NCBI RefSeq assembly: GCF_037023745.1
Contig: NZ_CP146101.1
Location: 434,001-498,000, forward strand
Reading direction: 5' to 3'
Length of the DNA: 64,000 bases
From: Streptomyces sp. SCSIO 30461
GTDB lineage: Bacteria > Actinomycetota > Actinomycetes > Streptomycetales > Streptomycetaceae
The notes under the pieces were generated by a model. That model saw nothing but the letters and a program-made list of their open reading frames with translations. It had not been told where the DNA came from and did no database searches. Every line of letters starts with the position of its first letter. Positions within the stretch are counted from its first letter, which is position 1. The translations under genes and the position numbers were made by a program. Shown here piece after piece: positions 51,254 to 59,709 of this stretch.

Positions 51254-51891
51254 CAGGCAGCGCGTGGTCCGAGGCTGTAGCTGTCAACGTAGAGGGCAAA
51301 CGACACGGCGTCGCGGGCTGCGTCTGGTGTCACGCCTGGGTAGTAATCGCGGATCTTTTCGGGAAGGACGCCGTCCTCCACCAGTTCTGCTACGGCATCG
51401 AAAGGGACCCGGGTTCCAGTGATGACCGGCTGCCCGCCCTGCGTCTCGGGGTCGACGCTGACGTTCAGTTTGGGCTGCAGGAGGTGCGGGACCACCACAC
51501 CAGGTCGGGGGGCGAACTCCTGGAGAATGTCGGCCATGGTGGCGATCACTCGCTGGCCAGGATGCTTGACCAGGTCTGTCGCGTGTTCGTGTTCATGGCC
51601 GACAAGGACGATCGAGTCGCCGTCGGCCACAAGGGAGTAACTCGACAGGTGCTCGACTTCGCCGAACTTCTTCAGCGTGACCAGGGCTTTGCGGATCTTC
51701 TGGAGTGACACGTCCTGGCGGAGGTGAGCGAAGGCGCGGAGAGCCAGCACGTCACGGAATGAGTAGAGGGCTGGCTTGGCTGCCAGCTCCGGGCGGAGGA
51801 TCGGCCCATGGCCACGGTCTTGGCGCCAAGACCGAAGTTGACCCATGGTCGCACCGGACAGGGCGGCAGCCATGCGCGTTGAGTAGGCCAT
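51253..51891 (-). CDS. DUF433 antitoxin with MerR-like N-terminus
   Basis: 212 residues from ATG 51891 with GGAGGG upstream. An N-terminal MerR-like DNA-binding half (MAAALSGATMGQLRSWRQDR; ALYSFRDVLALRAFAHLRQD) and a C-terminal DUF433 domain (GGQPVITGTRVPFDAVAELV; VTPDAARDAVSFAL). DUF433 is the usual partner of DUF5615; the extra DNA-binding half would let it autoregulate. Confidence 0.82.
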   Translation of the reverse strand: MAYSTRMAAALSGATMGQLRSWRQDRGHGPILRPELAAKPALYSFRDVLALRAFAHLRQDVSLQKIRKALVTLKKFGEVEHLSSYSLVADGDSIVLVGHEHEHATDLVKHPGQRVIATMADILQEFAPRPGVVVPHLLQPKLNVSVDPETQGGQPVITGTRVPFDAVAELVEDGVLPEKIRDYYPGVTPDAARDAVSFALYVDSYSLGPRAA

Positions 51892-52203
51892 GGGGGTACG
51901 CCTCCCTCCGGTTCCTGAATCCTCTGCTTTCCCGCACAAGCATCCCAGCTTCGCCTTCGGCGTCGCTACCCAGCGGTCGGATCAGGCGCTCGGTACGCCC
52001 TCATGGGTGACCCCGTCGCCTGCCCATGGCAGCGCTGGCCGGGTACCGCAGGACGCGTGGAGCAGCCTACGCGGATCACTCAAGGCCGTCTGGTGATCAT
52101 CGAAGCTTCATAACGCGGGGCCACGTCTAGATGCGCTGTCTGACGACCTGCAGCTGATCGAAAATTCCGTAGGCAAGCCGAGAGGTCTGGCTACCCTCGC
52201 CAG
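51892..52203. other. 312 bp without a recognised gene
   Basis: Moderate GC and no coding bias in any frame. It should contain the promoter of the antitoxin operon (leftward). TACCCT at about 52,190 could be the -10 box of a leaderless message for the next gene. Confidence 0.4.
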
Positions 52204-52614
52204 GTGAGCTTCAACAACATTGCGCGGAAGGTCCGCGATGCGGCGTTTCCTCACGGTCTCCGTGTGGCGCAGCTCCGATCTTGCGTGCAGTTGTATCGGC
52301 CGATCGGCTTTCATGCGTCGCTGAGCTTTCTCGAAGCCAAGGCGGGTCCCTACAGCACAGATGAACGTGCCTTGCTTCGCGCGTTGGCTGTGCTGGAGGC
52401 CAGCAGGGAGGCGTGGCACGCAGAGCTTCGGGCGTTCGACGGGACGCGAAGGCTCGCCAAGGGGCAGGGGGCACGTCAACCTCGTAAGGCTGCGCGGAAT
52501 CCGTATCGGGAGATGTGGTGGTCGGGAGCGCCGTGGGAGGGGGCCCCGGACGCAACCCTCCGGGCCGCCCGTCACGTGGAGGTCGCAGCGGCTGAATGCG
52601 TGAGCGATGCGTGA
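52204..52614 (+). CDS. Hypothetical protein at the right end of element A
   Basis: 136 residues from GTG 52204 (MSFNNIARKVRDAAFPHGLR). It is basic; the central part (FHASLSFLEAKAGPYSTDER) may be globular and the rest charged. No family recognised. Its last codons lie in the arm-site repeat, so the stop codon is part of the TGCGTGAGCG pair. Confidence 0.5.
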   Translation: MSFNNIARKVRDAAFPHGLRVAQLRSCVQLYRPIGFHASLSFLEAKAGPYSTDERALLRALAVLEASREAWHAELRAFDGTRRLAKGQGARQPRKAARNPYREMWWSGAPWEGAPDATLRAARHVEVAAAECVSDA

Positions 52615-52620
52615 GCGGAC
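52597..52620 (+). repeat. Arm-site-like repeat pair, right end of element A
   Basis: Same 24 bp as 16,994-17,017 (two TGCGTGAGCG at 11-bp period, then GAC), 135 bp from its start to the att core 2 start. Confidence 0.75.
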
Positions 52621-52731
52621 GTACTGGGATAACGCCACCGGATCTGGATGGGACACCACAGTGCGTCTCTCTGACCAGGCCCTTCTGGACGAGAGGGGTA
52701 GTCAGCGGAAGTCCCGGCAGGAACCTGCCGG

Positions 52732-52776
52732 GACTTTTAATCCGTTGGTTGTGGGTTCGAGTCCCACACGGCCTAC
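52732..52776 (+). repeat. att core 2 (junction of elements A and B)
   Basis: Exact 45-bp copy of the tRNA-Lys 3' end. It serves as right end of A and left end of B. There is no acceptor or D-arm here, so it is not a tRNA gene. Confidence 0.95.
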
Positions 52777-52816
52777 CGCATGCGGGGACCGGGAACTATC
52801 CCCTGACCTGCGCTTT

Positions 52817-52849
52817 AGTGCCCCATCCGAGTGCTTCGGGTGGGGCACT
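52817..52849. terminator. Hairpin just inside the left end of element B
   Basis: A 14-bp stem (AGTGCCCCATCCGA / TCGGGTGGGGCACT) with a five-base loop, in the same relative place as the hairpin after att core 1. Confidence 0.65.
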
Positions 52850-52880
52850 TTGCTGTGCCGGGGGCGGTCGTTGGCCTGAT

Positions 52881-52900
52881 GTGAGCCCGAGGTGAGCCCG
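52881..52900 (+). repeat. Arm-site-like repeat pair, left end of element B
   Basis: Two GTGAGCCCG at 11-bp period, 104 bp after att core 2. The right-end pair is at 63,330-63,349. They fall inside the 3' end of the element B integrase frame. Confidence 0.7.
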
Positions 52901-53953
52901 GCGGTACGAGCGGCCTGCCTCGGCACCAGCCTCACGGCTGCCTCGGCGGCCTTTCGCGCCACCTCGGGAAGGACGCTGGTGTACGTGTCCGAAGTGATCG
53001 TGATGGAGGAGTGGCCGAGCATCTCCTGCACGACCTTCATCTCGGCGCCGGCCGCCAGCGCGAGCGTCGCCGCGCCGTGGCGCAGGTCGTGCAGCCGGAT
53101 CGGAGGAAGGCCCGCCTCAGCGGCCAGCCGCCGGAACTGGTCTGTCACCCACGCTGGGTGGAGCCACTCGCCGTTCTCCTGCGCGAACACGCGACCGGTG
53201 TCGACGTATGCCTCGCCCCACGTGAGGCGCTCCTGCATCTGGCGCTTGCGGTGCTTCTTGAGCACCTTCACGGTCTCGGAGTCGAGGGCGACGACGCGCT
53301 CGCCGCTGTCCGTCTTGGGCGCGGACTCCTCGACCTTCCAGCCGCGCTGTACGAGCTGCTTGGTGATCGTGAGATGCCCGGCCCCGAGGTCGGTGTCCGA
53401 CCACTGCTGTCCGCATGCCTCGCCACGGCGCAGGCCGCGGAACGCGATCAGGTGAAACAGGGCATAGAGGCGGTGCTTCGACGCGCGGTCGAGGAAGGCG
53501 CCTGTCTGCTCGGGAGTCCAGACCATGACGGGCGACGGCTTGTCCCCCGTTCGCCGCCACTGGGCGATTCGTTCGGCGGTCCATACGAGCGCCTTGGGTC
53601 GCTTCCCGGTCTCCTGTTTCTAAGGACGTTTTTGGGCTCCAGTCGACGGAAGTGTTTTGGCTCCATGGCTTGGCTGGAGGGGGCGTGAGGCGGTGTGATT
53701 CACGCCCTTGTAGCAAGGTGATTTGGCCCCGCTTCGATCGAGTGATTCGGGTGGCCCCTCCCGTGCTGCCTAGTACTCCAGCTGTAGATCGTGATCTTGC
53801 TGGGGGCGTGATCGAGAGCCTCAGCTGGCCGATGTGCGTGTTGTGCTGAGGGGTCTGGGGCGTTGGGCCAGTCTTGAGCCCGTCGGGACCGTAGCAGTGG
53901 GCCCGCGCCCCAGGTGTCGGTGGCTGCACGTACGGTCTGCGCATGACTGATCA

Positions 53954-54619
53954 GTGGTGGGCGTGCGTCAGCGGCTCGAGGCGGCGGGTGCAGGGCCTTC
54001 CGGCAGCAAGGTGTTTGGGGCATTGGGGCACAGGTGGATCGTGGAGGACCCGCTTACCCAGGGTGAGCTTGCCGAACTCGAGGCGCAGACGGGCGTGCGG
54101 CTGCCGGAGGAGTACCGGACATTCCTGCTCCACGTCGGTGCGGGTGGCGCCGGCCCCGCGTACGGCCTGTTCCCAGTTCGGCGCGTGCAAGGCCGCTGGC
54201 GTTGGGAAGGCGACGGCGCGGACCTGGCCGACCTGACGAGACTTGCCGCGCCGTTTCCCGACCAGGGCCCGGACCCGAAACTGCTCGACGACCTTCTTGC
54301 CCAACGCCCCGAGGAAGAGGACTTCGACGACATCGAGGACTTCGACGACGCCATCGAGGCTTGGGACGAGCGGTGGGAGGCCATCATGTTCGCCCCGGAG
54401 CGCACCGCCGGCGCCATCGTGATCTCCCACCTGGGCTGCGCCCAGAGAGAATGGCTGATCATCAACGGCAGCCACCGTGGCACGATCTGGTCCGATTGCC
54501 GGGTGGACGACGTCGACCTCGCCCCGCTGCTCGACGACGACGGTACGCCGGTGACGTTCGCCCGCTGGTACACCGACTGGCTGGAGAAAGCCGAGCGCAC
54601 AGCCCTGTCGGCACCGTAG
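53954..54619 (+). CDS. SMI1/KNR4 (SUKH) family protein, passenger of an IS701-like element
   Basis: 221 residues. The SUKH core is plain: LTQGELAELEAQTGVRLPEE, YRTFLLHVGAGGAGPAYGLF and the later TFARWYTDWLEKAE. SUKH proteins often neutralise contact-dependent or polymorphic toxins; others have unknown roles. Start uncertain: an ATG at 53,943 (MTDQWWA) looks like the normal family start but is out of frame by one base, so the gene may have lost a base and may now use GTG 53954 or be impaired. Confidence 0.7.
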   Translation: MVGVRQRLEAAGAGPSGSKVFGALGHRWIVEDPLTQGELAELEAQTGVRLPEEYRTFLLHVGAGGAGPAYGLFPVRRVQGRWRWEGDGADLADLTRLAAPFPDQGPDPKLLDDLLAQRPEEEDFDDIEDFDDAIEAWDERWEAIMFAPERTAGAIVISHLGCAQREWLIINGSHRGTIWSDCRVDDVDLAPLLDDDGTPVTFARWYTDWLEKAERTALSAP

Positions 54620-54729
54620 GCCCATCGGCCTGTGCTGTTGAGCGTTACGGTGAAACGGGCTAAGCAGGGCCCTCAGCCAAGGTGGGCCGGTGTGGAGACG
54701 GGTGCGGCCACCGTTGATCATCGTGACTT

Positions 54730-56046
54730 GTGTGGAGTAACGATGAGACGGTGGCCGCAGGTCACAGCATAGATCCCGTCCGTTGGCGGGATGCGTTCGA
54801 GGTGGCCATGGGCCGGATCGCGGGCCGGTTCGTCCGGGTCGAACCACGGATGCGGGCCGGGCGGTTGGTGCTGGGCCTGCTGGCGGACCTGCCGCGCAAG
54901 AACTGCTGGACGATCGCGGAGTGGGCCGGGGAGGCCAGCCCGCACGGCATGCAGCATCTGCTGTGCCGAGCCGTTTGGGATGCCGACGGCATCCGTGACG
55001 ACGTGCGCGAATACGTCGTCGAGCACCTCTATGACGAGGCCGCGGTCCTGGTTGTCGACGAGACCGGCGACGTGAAGAAGGGCACCCACACGGTTGGGGT
55101 CCAGCGCCAGTACACCGGAACGGCTGGACGGATCGAGAACTCCCAGGTTGCGGTCTACCTCGTCTACGCCGGGATGCGCGGGCACGCGGCGGTCGACCGG
55201 GAGCTGTACATCCCGCGCTCCTGGACGTGCGACCCGGACCGCTGCCGGGCAGCCGGACTCGGCCAGGACACCGTCTTCGCGACCAAGCCGGAACTGGCCC
55301 GCACGATGATCGAACGGTTCCTGGACGCCGGACACCACGTCGGCTGGGTCACCGGGGACGAGGTCTACGGCGGCAACCCAAGACTCCGTACGGCTCTGGA
55401 GGAACGCGGCATCGGCTATGTCCTCGCGGTGGCCTGCTCGGCCGAAGTGCCCACCGGCGCAGGCAAGTTCCGCGCCGATGCCCTGGCGGCGAAGGTGCCG
55501 AAGCGGGCCTGGCAGAAGCTCTCGGCCGGACACGGCGCGAAGGGGCAGCGATTCTACGACTGGGCCGTCATCGACCTCGCCGAGGCAGCCCCGGGCCACC
55601 ACCAGCTGCTGATCCGCCGCAACCGCAGCACCGGTGAACTCGCCTACTACCGCTGTCACTCCACCACGCCGGCATCCCTGGCCACCCTGGTCAAGGTCGC
55701 AGGTTCCAGATGGCGGGTGGAGGAGACCTTCCAAACAGAGAAGGGACTGGCCGGGCTGGATGAGCACCAGGTCCGCCGCTACCCCTCGTGGGCCCGCTGG
55801 GTCACCCTCGCGATGCTGGCCCACGCCTTCCTCGCCGTCGTCCGCGCCGACGAACACGCACACCGACCCACGCCGGACGACCTGATCCCGCTGTCCTGCA
55901 ACGAGATCTGCCGCCTGTTCATCGCGCTCGTCGTCCGGCCCGTCCTCGACGCGGCCCACCGGCTTGCCTGGTCCGACTGGCGCCGCCGCCACCAGGCACG
56001 ATCACGCACCAGTCACTACCGGCGGCAAGCCGCATCCCAGACATGA
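54730..56046 (+). CDS. IS701-like DDE transposase
   Basis: 438 residues from GTG. DDE motifs: AVLVVDETGDVKKG (first D), VTGDEVYGGNPRLR (second D) and WRVEETFQTEKGLAGLDEHQ (E). The frame ends at the right inverted repeat. Intact, so it could still move the SUKH-bearing unit. Confidence 0.92.
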   Translation: MWSNDETVAAGHSIDPVRWRDAFEVAMGRIAGRFVRVEPRMRAGRLVLGLLADLPRKNCWTIAEWAGEASPHGMQHLLCRAVWDADGIRDDVREYVVEHLYDEAAVLVVDETGDVKKGTHTVGVQRQYTGTAGRIENSQVAVYLVYAGMRGHAAVDRELYIPRSWTCDPDRCRAAGLGQDTVFATKPELARTMIERFLDAGHHVGWVTGDEVYGGNPRLRTALEERGIGYVLAVACSAEVPTGAGKFRADALAAKVPKRAWQKLSAGHGAKGQRFYDWAVIDLAEAAPGHHQLLIRRNRSTGELAYYRCHSTTPASLATLVKVAGSRWRVEETFQTEKGLAGLDEHQVRRYPSWARWVTLAMLAHAFLAVVRADEHAHRPTPDDLIPLSCNEICRLFIALVVRPVLDAAHRLAWSDWRRRHQARSRTSHYRRQAASQT

Positions 56047-56075
56047 AGATCACGATCTACAGCTGGAGTACTAGT

Positions 56076-57653
56076 CCATTCAGTCGTAGATCGGGGTGCT
56101 CGCTGTAGTTCGTCGATCCCCTGTGGCGGGTAACTGCCCTTTATGAAGGCGGAGTTACTGGACATCCCGCCGGTCGTCACGGACCGGGAGTGCGCCGAAG
56201 GCGTCGCCGATCGGCTTGAGGACCTGTTGCTAGAGGTCAACGGGATCTTCCCGCGCGTGGATTTGTGGGGCCGGGCCGCCGCGTGCGTCCGTGGCCTGCT
56301 GGCCCCGCTGTCGCGCAAGAACGGCTGGCAGATCTCCGAGTACATCGGTGAACCCTCCCCCTGGGGACAGCAGCACCTGCTGGACCGTGCCGTGTGGGAT
56401 GCGGACCAGCTGCGGGACTTCACCCGCCGCTATGTGGTAGCGGGGCTGGAGGACGGCGGGGTCGGGGCCGGTCCGGGTGGGGCAGGGGTGCTGGTGGTCG
56501 ACGAGACCGGGTTCGCCAAGCGGGGCCGGGCCTCGGCCGGGGTGGCGAGGCAGTACTCCGGTGCGCTGGGCGGGGTCTTCCCCTGTCAGATCGGGGTGAT
56601 GGCAGCGTGGGCCACCGGCGCGGGGCAGGCGTTGATCGATCGGGAGCTGTACCTCCCGCGGGAGTGGACGGAGGACCGGCCCCGCTGCCGCGTGGCCAAA
56701 ATTCCCGACGAGGTCGGCTTCGCGGTCAAGCCACGCCTGGCCGAGCGGATGATCGCCCGGATCCTGCCGGACCTGCCGGCCGGGCGGGTGTGGGTGGCCG
56801 CGGACGAGGTCTACGGACGCGACGGCACCTTCCGCCGCACCCTTGAAGAGCACGGACTGCCGTACGTGGTCAATGTCCAGGCCAACCAGAGCGTGCTGCC
56901 CCGCCCCGGTTGGCGCCATCTGGCCCGACTCGTGGAGCGGTACGCAGTCGAGGATGAGTGGGTCGACCTGCCCGCCGGCCCCTCCCAGCTGGAGTCGCGG
57001 ACCTGGCAGTGGTGGGTGCGCAGGATCCCCGCCCCGGACGCCGAGCCCGGAAGCGGCCTCGCTCGCTGGCTGCTGGCCCGGCGCCGCCCCGAGAGTCCCC
57101 AGGAGAAGGACTACTACCTGGGCTGGGGGCCGGAGGAGGTACCGGTGGAGGAGCTGGTGCTGGTCCCCGGCGCCCGCTGGCGGGTGGAGGATGCGATCAA
57201 ACTGGCGAAGTCCGCGGCGGGCATGGCCGACTACGAGGTACGCCACTTCCACGGGTGGTACCGGCATGTGAGCCTGGCCCAGCTGGCCGCCGCGTTCCTG
57301 GCGGTGCAGGCCGCCGACCAGCAACGAGGTGACCAGGGCGAGGAAGCCGACGAGGCCCACACAGGGGGTGCGGGCTGACCTCACCAGCCCCGTCGGCTTC
57401 GCGGGCATCGTCCCGATCACGCTGACGGCCTTCGAGATCGCCCGCCTCGTGGCGCTGATGACTCCTCGGATTCCGGAGGCGGAGCGGATCCGGCGCGGCC
57501 TGCACTGGTCATGGTGGCGACGCTGCCACCAGGCCCTCGCCCGGGCCTGCCACCGGCGCCGCAACCAAGCCCGGGCAAGCGAGAGTACGGCGGCCCGGCC
57601 ACCACCAATCCCACCCCGAACTACAGCGAGCACCCCGATCTACGACTGAATGG
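56076..57653. mobile_element. Second IS701-like insertion sequence
   Basis: Perfect 37-bp inverted ends (CCATTCAGTCGTAGATCGG... at 56,076-56,112 and its complement at 57,617-57,653), flanked by CTAGT on both sides. It stands in the CTAG at the right edge of the first IS701-like element, so it arrived later. Confidence 0.9.
56143..57378 (+). CDS. IS701-like transposase, frameshifted near its end
   Basis: 411 residues in this frame. VLVVDETGFAKRGRASAG, VAADEVYGRDGTFRR and WRVEDAIKLAKSAAGMADYE give the DDE set. The frame ends at 57,378 in GEEADEAHTGGAG. The expected C-terminus (RADLTSPVGFAGIVPITLTA ... LHWSWWRRCHQALARACHRR) continues in another frame to 57,649. The switch lies near a run of five G (57,363), so either a mutation or slippage joins the two parts. 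Confidence 0.85.
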   Translation: MKAELLDIPPVVTDRECAEGVADRLEDLLLEVNGIFPRVDLWGRAAACVRGLLAPLSRKNGWQISEYIGEPSPWGQQHLLDRAVWDADQLRDFTRRYVVAGLEDGGVGAGPGGAGVLVVDETGFAKRGRASAGVARQYSGALGGVFPCQIGVMAAWATGAGQALIDRELYLPREWTEDRPRCRVAKIPDEVGFAVKPRLAERMIARILPDLPAGRVWVAADEVYGRDGTFRRTLEEHGLPYVVNVQANQSVLPRPGWRHLARLVERYAVEDEWVDLPAGPSQLESRTWQWWVRRIPAPDAEPGSGLARWLLARRRPESPQEKDYYLGWGPEEVPVEELVLVPGARWRVEDAIKLAKSAAGMADYEVRHFHGWYRHVSLAQLAAAFLAVQAADQQRGDQGEEADEAHTGGAG

Positions 57654-58121
57654 CTAGTGCTGGATGAGGCCGCCGACCGGGACAGGGGCGACGTGGCCTG
57701 TCGCTGGAAGTACCTGGGCCAGGGAGAGGCCGACGTCGACCAGCGATGACCGGCGCAGGCCGGAGACGTCGGAGAGGTCCGTCCAGACCGATTCGGTGAT
57801 CTCGCCGGTCGGCTCCGGCCGGAGCCGACCGCCGGTGATGTCGGCGCGGTAGAAGACGCCAACATTCTGATGCTCAACTCCCGCACGGGCTTCGGCCGCA
57901 GGGATGACCCGTGAGTCCACGCCCAGCAGGCGATCGACCACCGCGACGCAGCCCGTCTCCTCGGCGACCTCCCGGATCACCGCATCAAACGGATCTTCGC
58001 CGTGCTCGACCCTGCCGCCCGGCAGAGTCCAGACGCTCTCGCCAGTCGGTGGCACGTATCGGGCGAGCAGCACCCGTCCGTCCTCGATGCACACGGCATA
58101 CGCCGCCAACCGGAAACTCAT
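57654..58121 (-). CDS. NUDIX hydrolase in element B
   Basis: 155 residues from ATG 58121 (MSFRLAAYAVCIEDGRVLLA). Nudix box GGRVEHGEDPFDAVIREVAE then ETGC is complete. The stop TAG is part of the CTAGT target of the second IS701-like element, so insertions stopped exactly at the end of the gene without damage. Substrate unknown. Confidence 0.88.
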   Translation of the reverse strand: MSFRLAAYAVCIEDGRVLLARYVPPTGESVWTLPGGRVEHGEDPFDAVIREVAEETGCVAVVDRLLGVDSRVIPAAEARAGVEHQNVGVFYRADITGGRLRPEPTGEITESVWTDLSDVSGLRRSSLVDVGLSLAQVLPATGHVAPVPVGGLIQH

Positions 58122-58275
58122 GTGCGCACCTCTCACTCGGACCCCGTGCAACGCCCAAAGAATCGAGCATCGTCCGGAGAGTGGAGCCAGATCAACTTCT
58201 TACGCCGTGGAGCCACATTCCGTCCGTGCGGTGGAGCCCAAAGAAGTGCTTACAAACACCTCCCAAGGGCAGCCG

Positions 58276-58731
58276 GTGAAGGTCCCGGGCGGTCTGACCG
58301 CGGACATGTTCCAACGCGCGCTCGACGCCCTGCTGCCCGCATGCCCCCCGAAGCGGCGCGCCATCCTGGCTGGACCGGGACAGCCCTCCCCGGACGCAGG
58401 GGTCGACATTCTCCTCGTACCGGTCCATCCCCAGACAGGTCAGACCTGGACCCCCGCCAGCCCGACTGCGTCCGCATACCTGGTACCCCTACCGCTGGGG
58501 GTATGGCTGTGGCTGGCCTCCCCCCAGCCCTACTTGCCGGTCCCCGCATCAGGCCGCATACCCCAAGACGTCCTCCGCGACGACCCGCTCCCGCTGCTCC
58601 CCACCTACCTGTTCCGAGCCGACCGGGATACGTTCCAGCACACCTTGGTCCGGCTACCAGCCGTGCGTAGCCCGTGGCTGCGCACGATTCTCGAGAACCT
58701 CACTCGGGGCACCTCGGCCAGCCTCTTCTAG
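58276..58731 (+). CDS. Hypothetical protein after the IS21-like end
   Basis: 151 residues from GTG 58276, chosen because AAGGG precedes it by six bases; the frame is open further upstream through the transposon end. Pro-rich, with MFQRALDALLPACPPKRRAI, GVWLWLASPQPYLPV and YLFRADRDTFQHTLVRLPAV. No family recognised and no membrane helix long enough. Confidence 0.5.
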   Translation: MKVPGGLTADMFQRALDALLPACPPKRRAILAGPGQPSPDAGVDILLVPVHPQTGQTWTPASPTASAYLVPLPLGVWLWLASPQPYLPVPASGRIPQDVLRDDPLPLLPTYLFRADRDTFQHTLVRLPAVRSPWLRTILENLTRGTSASLF

Positions 58732-58912
58732 CCGTCTGGCAATCGAACAGCGCCAGACTCTCGTGCCTCCCAAAGTGGTCGACATCTGCTGTGCACTCTC
58801 GGTTCTGGCCCAGATCTTGGGGAGCCGTCGCGGAAGGTGATTGGCGCTGTTCGACTGAGAGGGGGGCAACCCCGGTTGCTCGACGTGAATGCTCACCTCG
58901 TACTCTCCGCAC

Positions 58913-59461
58913 ATGGCTGACGATCCGTTCCAGTGCCGCTGTGTCCTCTGCCATGACTACGGCGACCGGGACGAGGCGGACCGCATGGATCTGACGGTCA
59001 TCGAGCATGTGCAGCAGCACGGATGGCACGTCGTGATGGTTCCCGAAGACGAGATCGGTCCTGGATTCGCCTACACGATCGGCCTTGCGCACACGTACGG
59101 CGGGCCTGAGCTCGCCATGTTCGGGCTCGAAGTCCATGCCATGCATCGAATGCTCAACACGCTCGGAGAGAAGTCTGCAGCGGGCAAGGTACTGGCGGAC
59201 GGCCAGAGCCATCCTGATGTTGTCGACGGGTATCAAATCGCGCTCAGGCAGGTTGATCGCGGCTGGTACCGGACCTTCTTCGGACAGGCCATCGGCTTCT
59301 ACCGGCGGCCGCCTCTCCCCGTGTTGCAAGTCGCGTGGCCTGACGCCGAGGGCCGTTTCCACTGGGATGAGCAGGCTGACGAGAGGCATCGCGAGTCACA
59401 GCCTCAGTTGTGGCTGCCTCCGAGTGACCATCCTGTCGGGATCTGGACGGCCGAACTCTGA
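58913..59461 (+). CDS. DUF4262 protein
   Basis: 182 residues from ATG 58913. The middle matches the DUF4262 pattern: HGWHVVMVPEDEIGPGFAYT then IGLAHTYGGPELAMFGLE. It begins with a Cys/His cluster (CRCVLCHDYGD) that may bind metal. DUF4262 proteins are of unknown function and common in Streptomyces. Confidence 0.8.
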   Translation: MADDPFQCRCVLCHDYGDRDEADRMDLTVIEHVQQHGWHVVMVPEDEIGPGFAYTIGLAHTYGGPELAMFGLEVHAMHRMLNTLGEKSAAGKVLADGQSHPDVVDGYQIALRQVDRGWYRTFFGQAIGFYRRPPLPVLQVAWPDAEGRFHWDEQADERHRESQPQLWLPPSDHPVGIWTAEL

Positions 59462-59505
59462 TCTCAAGGGGCCGGGAAGCGGCGAGTCGGCACCAGGGCG
59501 ACGCG

Positions 59506-59709
59506 CTACTGAAGCAAGATCATCTTGCGTAGGAGTTCGAATCCGGCTCGTCCGTAGAGCTGTCTCTTGATCTTCTTGATGCGGTTCACGGCGCCCTTGA
59601 TGCTGCCCGAGCTCCAGTCCAGGGTGAGGCCGGCGGTCACAGCGTCGAGGTCTCGGAGCAGGTGGAGTGCGAAGCCGGTGAGCCCGGGCAGCTGGCTGGC
59701 GCTGGCCCT
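59506..59709 (-). pseudogene. C-terminal remnant of an ISL3-family transposase
   Basis: The minus strand reads GFALHLLRDLDAVTAGLTLD, WSSGSIKGAVNRIKKIKRQL and YGRAGFELLRKMILLQ before TAG, the characteristic end of ISL3 transposases. Everything upstream is unrelated. It is distinct from the intact ISL3 copy at 45.5-47.1 kb. Confidence 0.75.

Larger units (their letters stand above)
16858..52776. mobile_element. Element A: integrative mobilizable element in tRNA-Lys
   Basis: Bounded by exact 45-bp att cores. It carries integrase, Cro/CI regulator, excisionase-like protein, DUF3631 ATPase, DUF2637 membrane protein, MobC and relaxase, then about 24 kb of cargo. No FtsK/TraB-type translocase was found, which argues for mobilization by a helper rather than self-transfer. 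Paired 11-bp-period repeats (TGCGTGAGCG) lie inside both ends. Three IS insertions and a duplicated integrase tail show later change. Confidence 0.88.
52702..53614 (-). pseudogene. Integrase of element B, N-terminal half lost
   Basis: The C-terminal catalytic part is intact: ETGKRPKALVW, MVWTPEQTGAFLDRAS, AFRGLRRGEACG (Arg I), RLHDLRHGAATLALAAGAE, LGHSSITITSD and the Tyr in SDTYTSVLPEV. It is close kin to the element A integrase. Upstream of 53,614 the frame meets a TAG and the sequence changes to the TGTTT end of a transposon, so about half of the protein is missing. The reading frame runs on through the arm repeats and att core 2. Confidence 0.88.
53774..56070. mobile_element. IS701-like transposon carrying a SUKH-family gene
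   Basis: Inverted ends TACTCCAGCTGTAGATCGTG... and their exact complement (25 bp) are flanked by CTAG on both sides. At 2.3 kb it is about 0.8 kb longer than a usual IS701 element, because a SUKH gene lies between left end and transposase. No extra internal end was found near 54,650-54,730. Confidence 0.8.
53615..58258. mobile_element. IS21-like terminal repeats enclosing a NUDIX gene and nested insertion sequences
   Basis: The ends TGTTTCTAAGGACG... (from 53,615) and its inverted partner ending ...CTTACAAACA (58,258) match at 23 of 27 terminal positions. Each end carries repeated TGGAGCC words at 24-26 bp spacing (53,659 and 53,635 inverted; 58,182, 58,208 and 58,232), like the multiple end repeats of IS21 elements. 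No matching istAB is inside. Subtracting the two inner IS leaves about 0.8 kb with a NUDIX gene, so this looks like a non-autonomous or gutted transposon. It interrupts the integrase. Confidence 0.6.

Noticed and set aside
52732..52776. Second and third tRNA-Lys genes at 52,732 and 63,466
   Set aside because: Only the 3' half of the tRNA is present; the 5' acceptor strand and D-arm are missing, so these are att copies.
16858..52776. Self-transmissible conjugative element with FtsK/TraB pump
   Set aside because: No P-loop protein with an FtsK-like build was found in the element; the ATPases present are DUF3631, helicase, STAND and IstB types.
54718..55992. 424-codon minus-strand frame opposite the first IS701-like transposase
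   Set aside because: Antisense shadow; the DDE motifs are on the plus strand.
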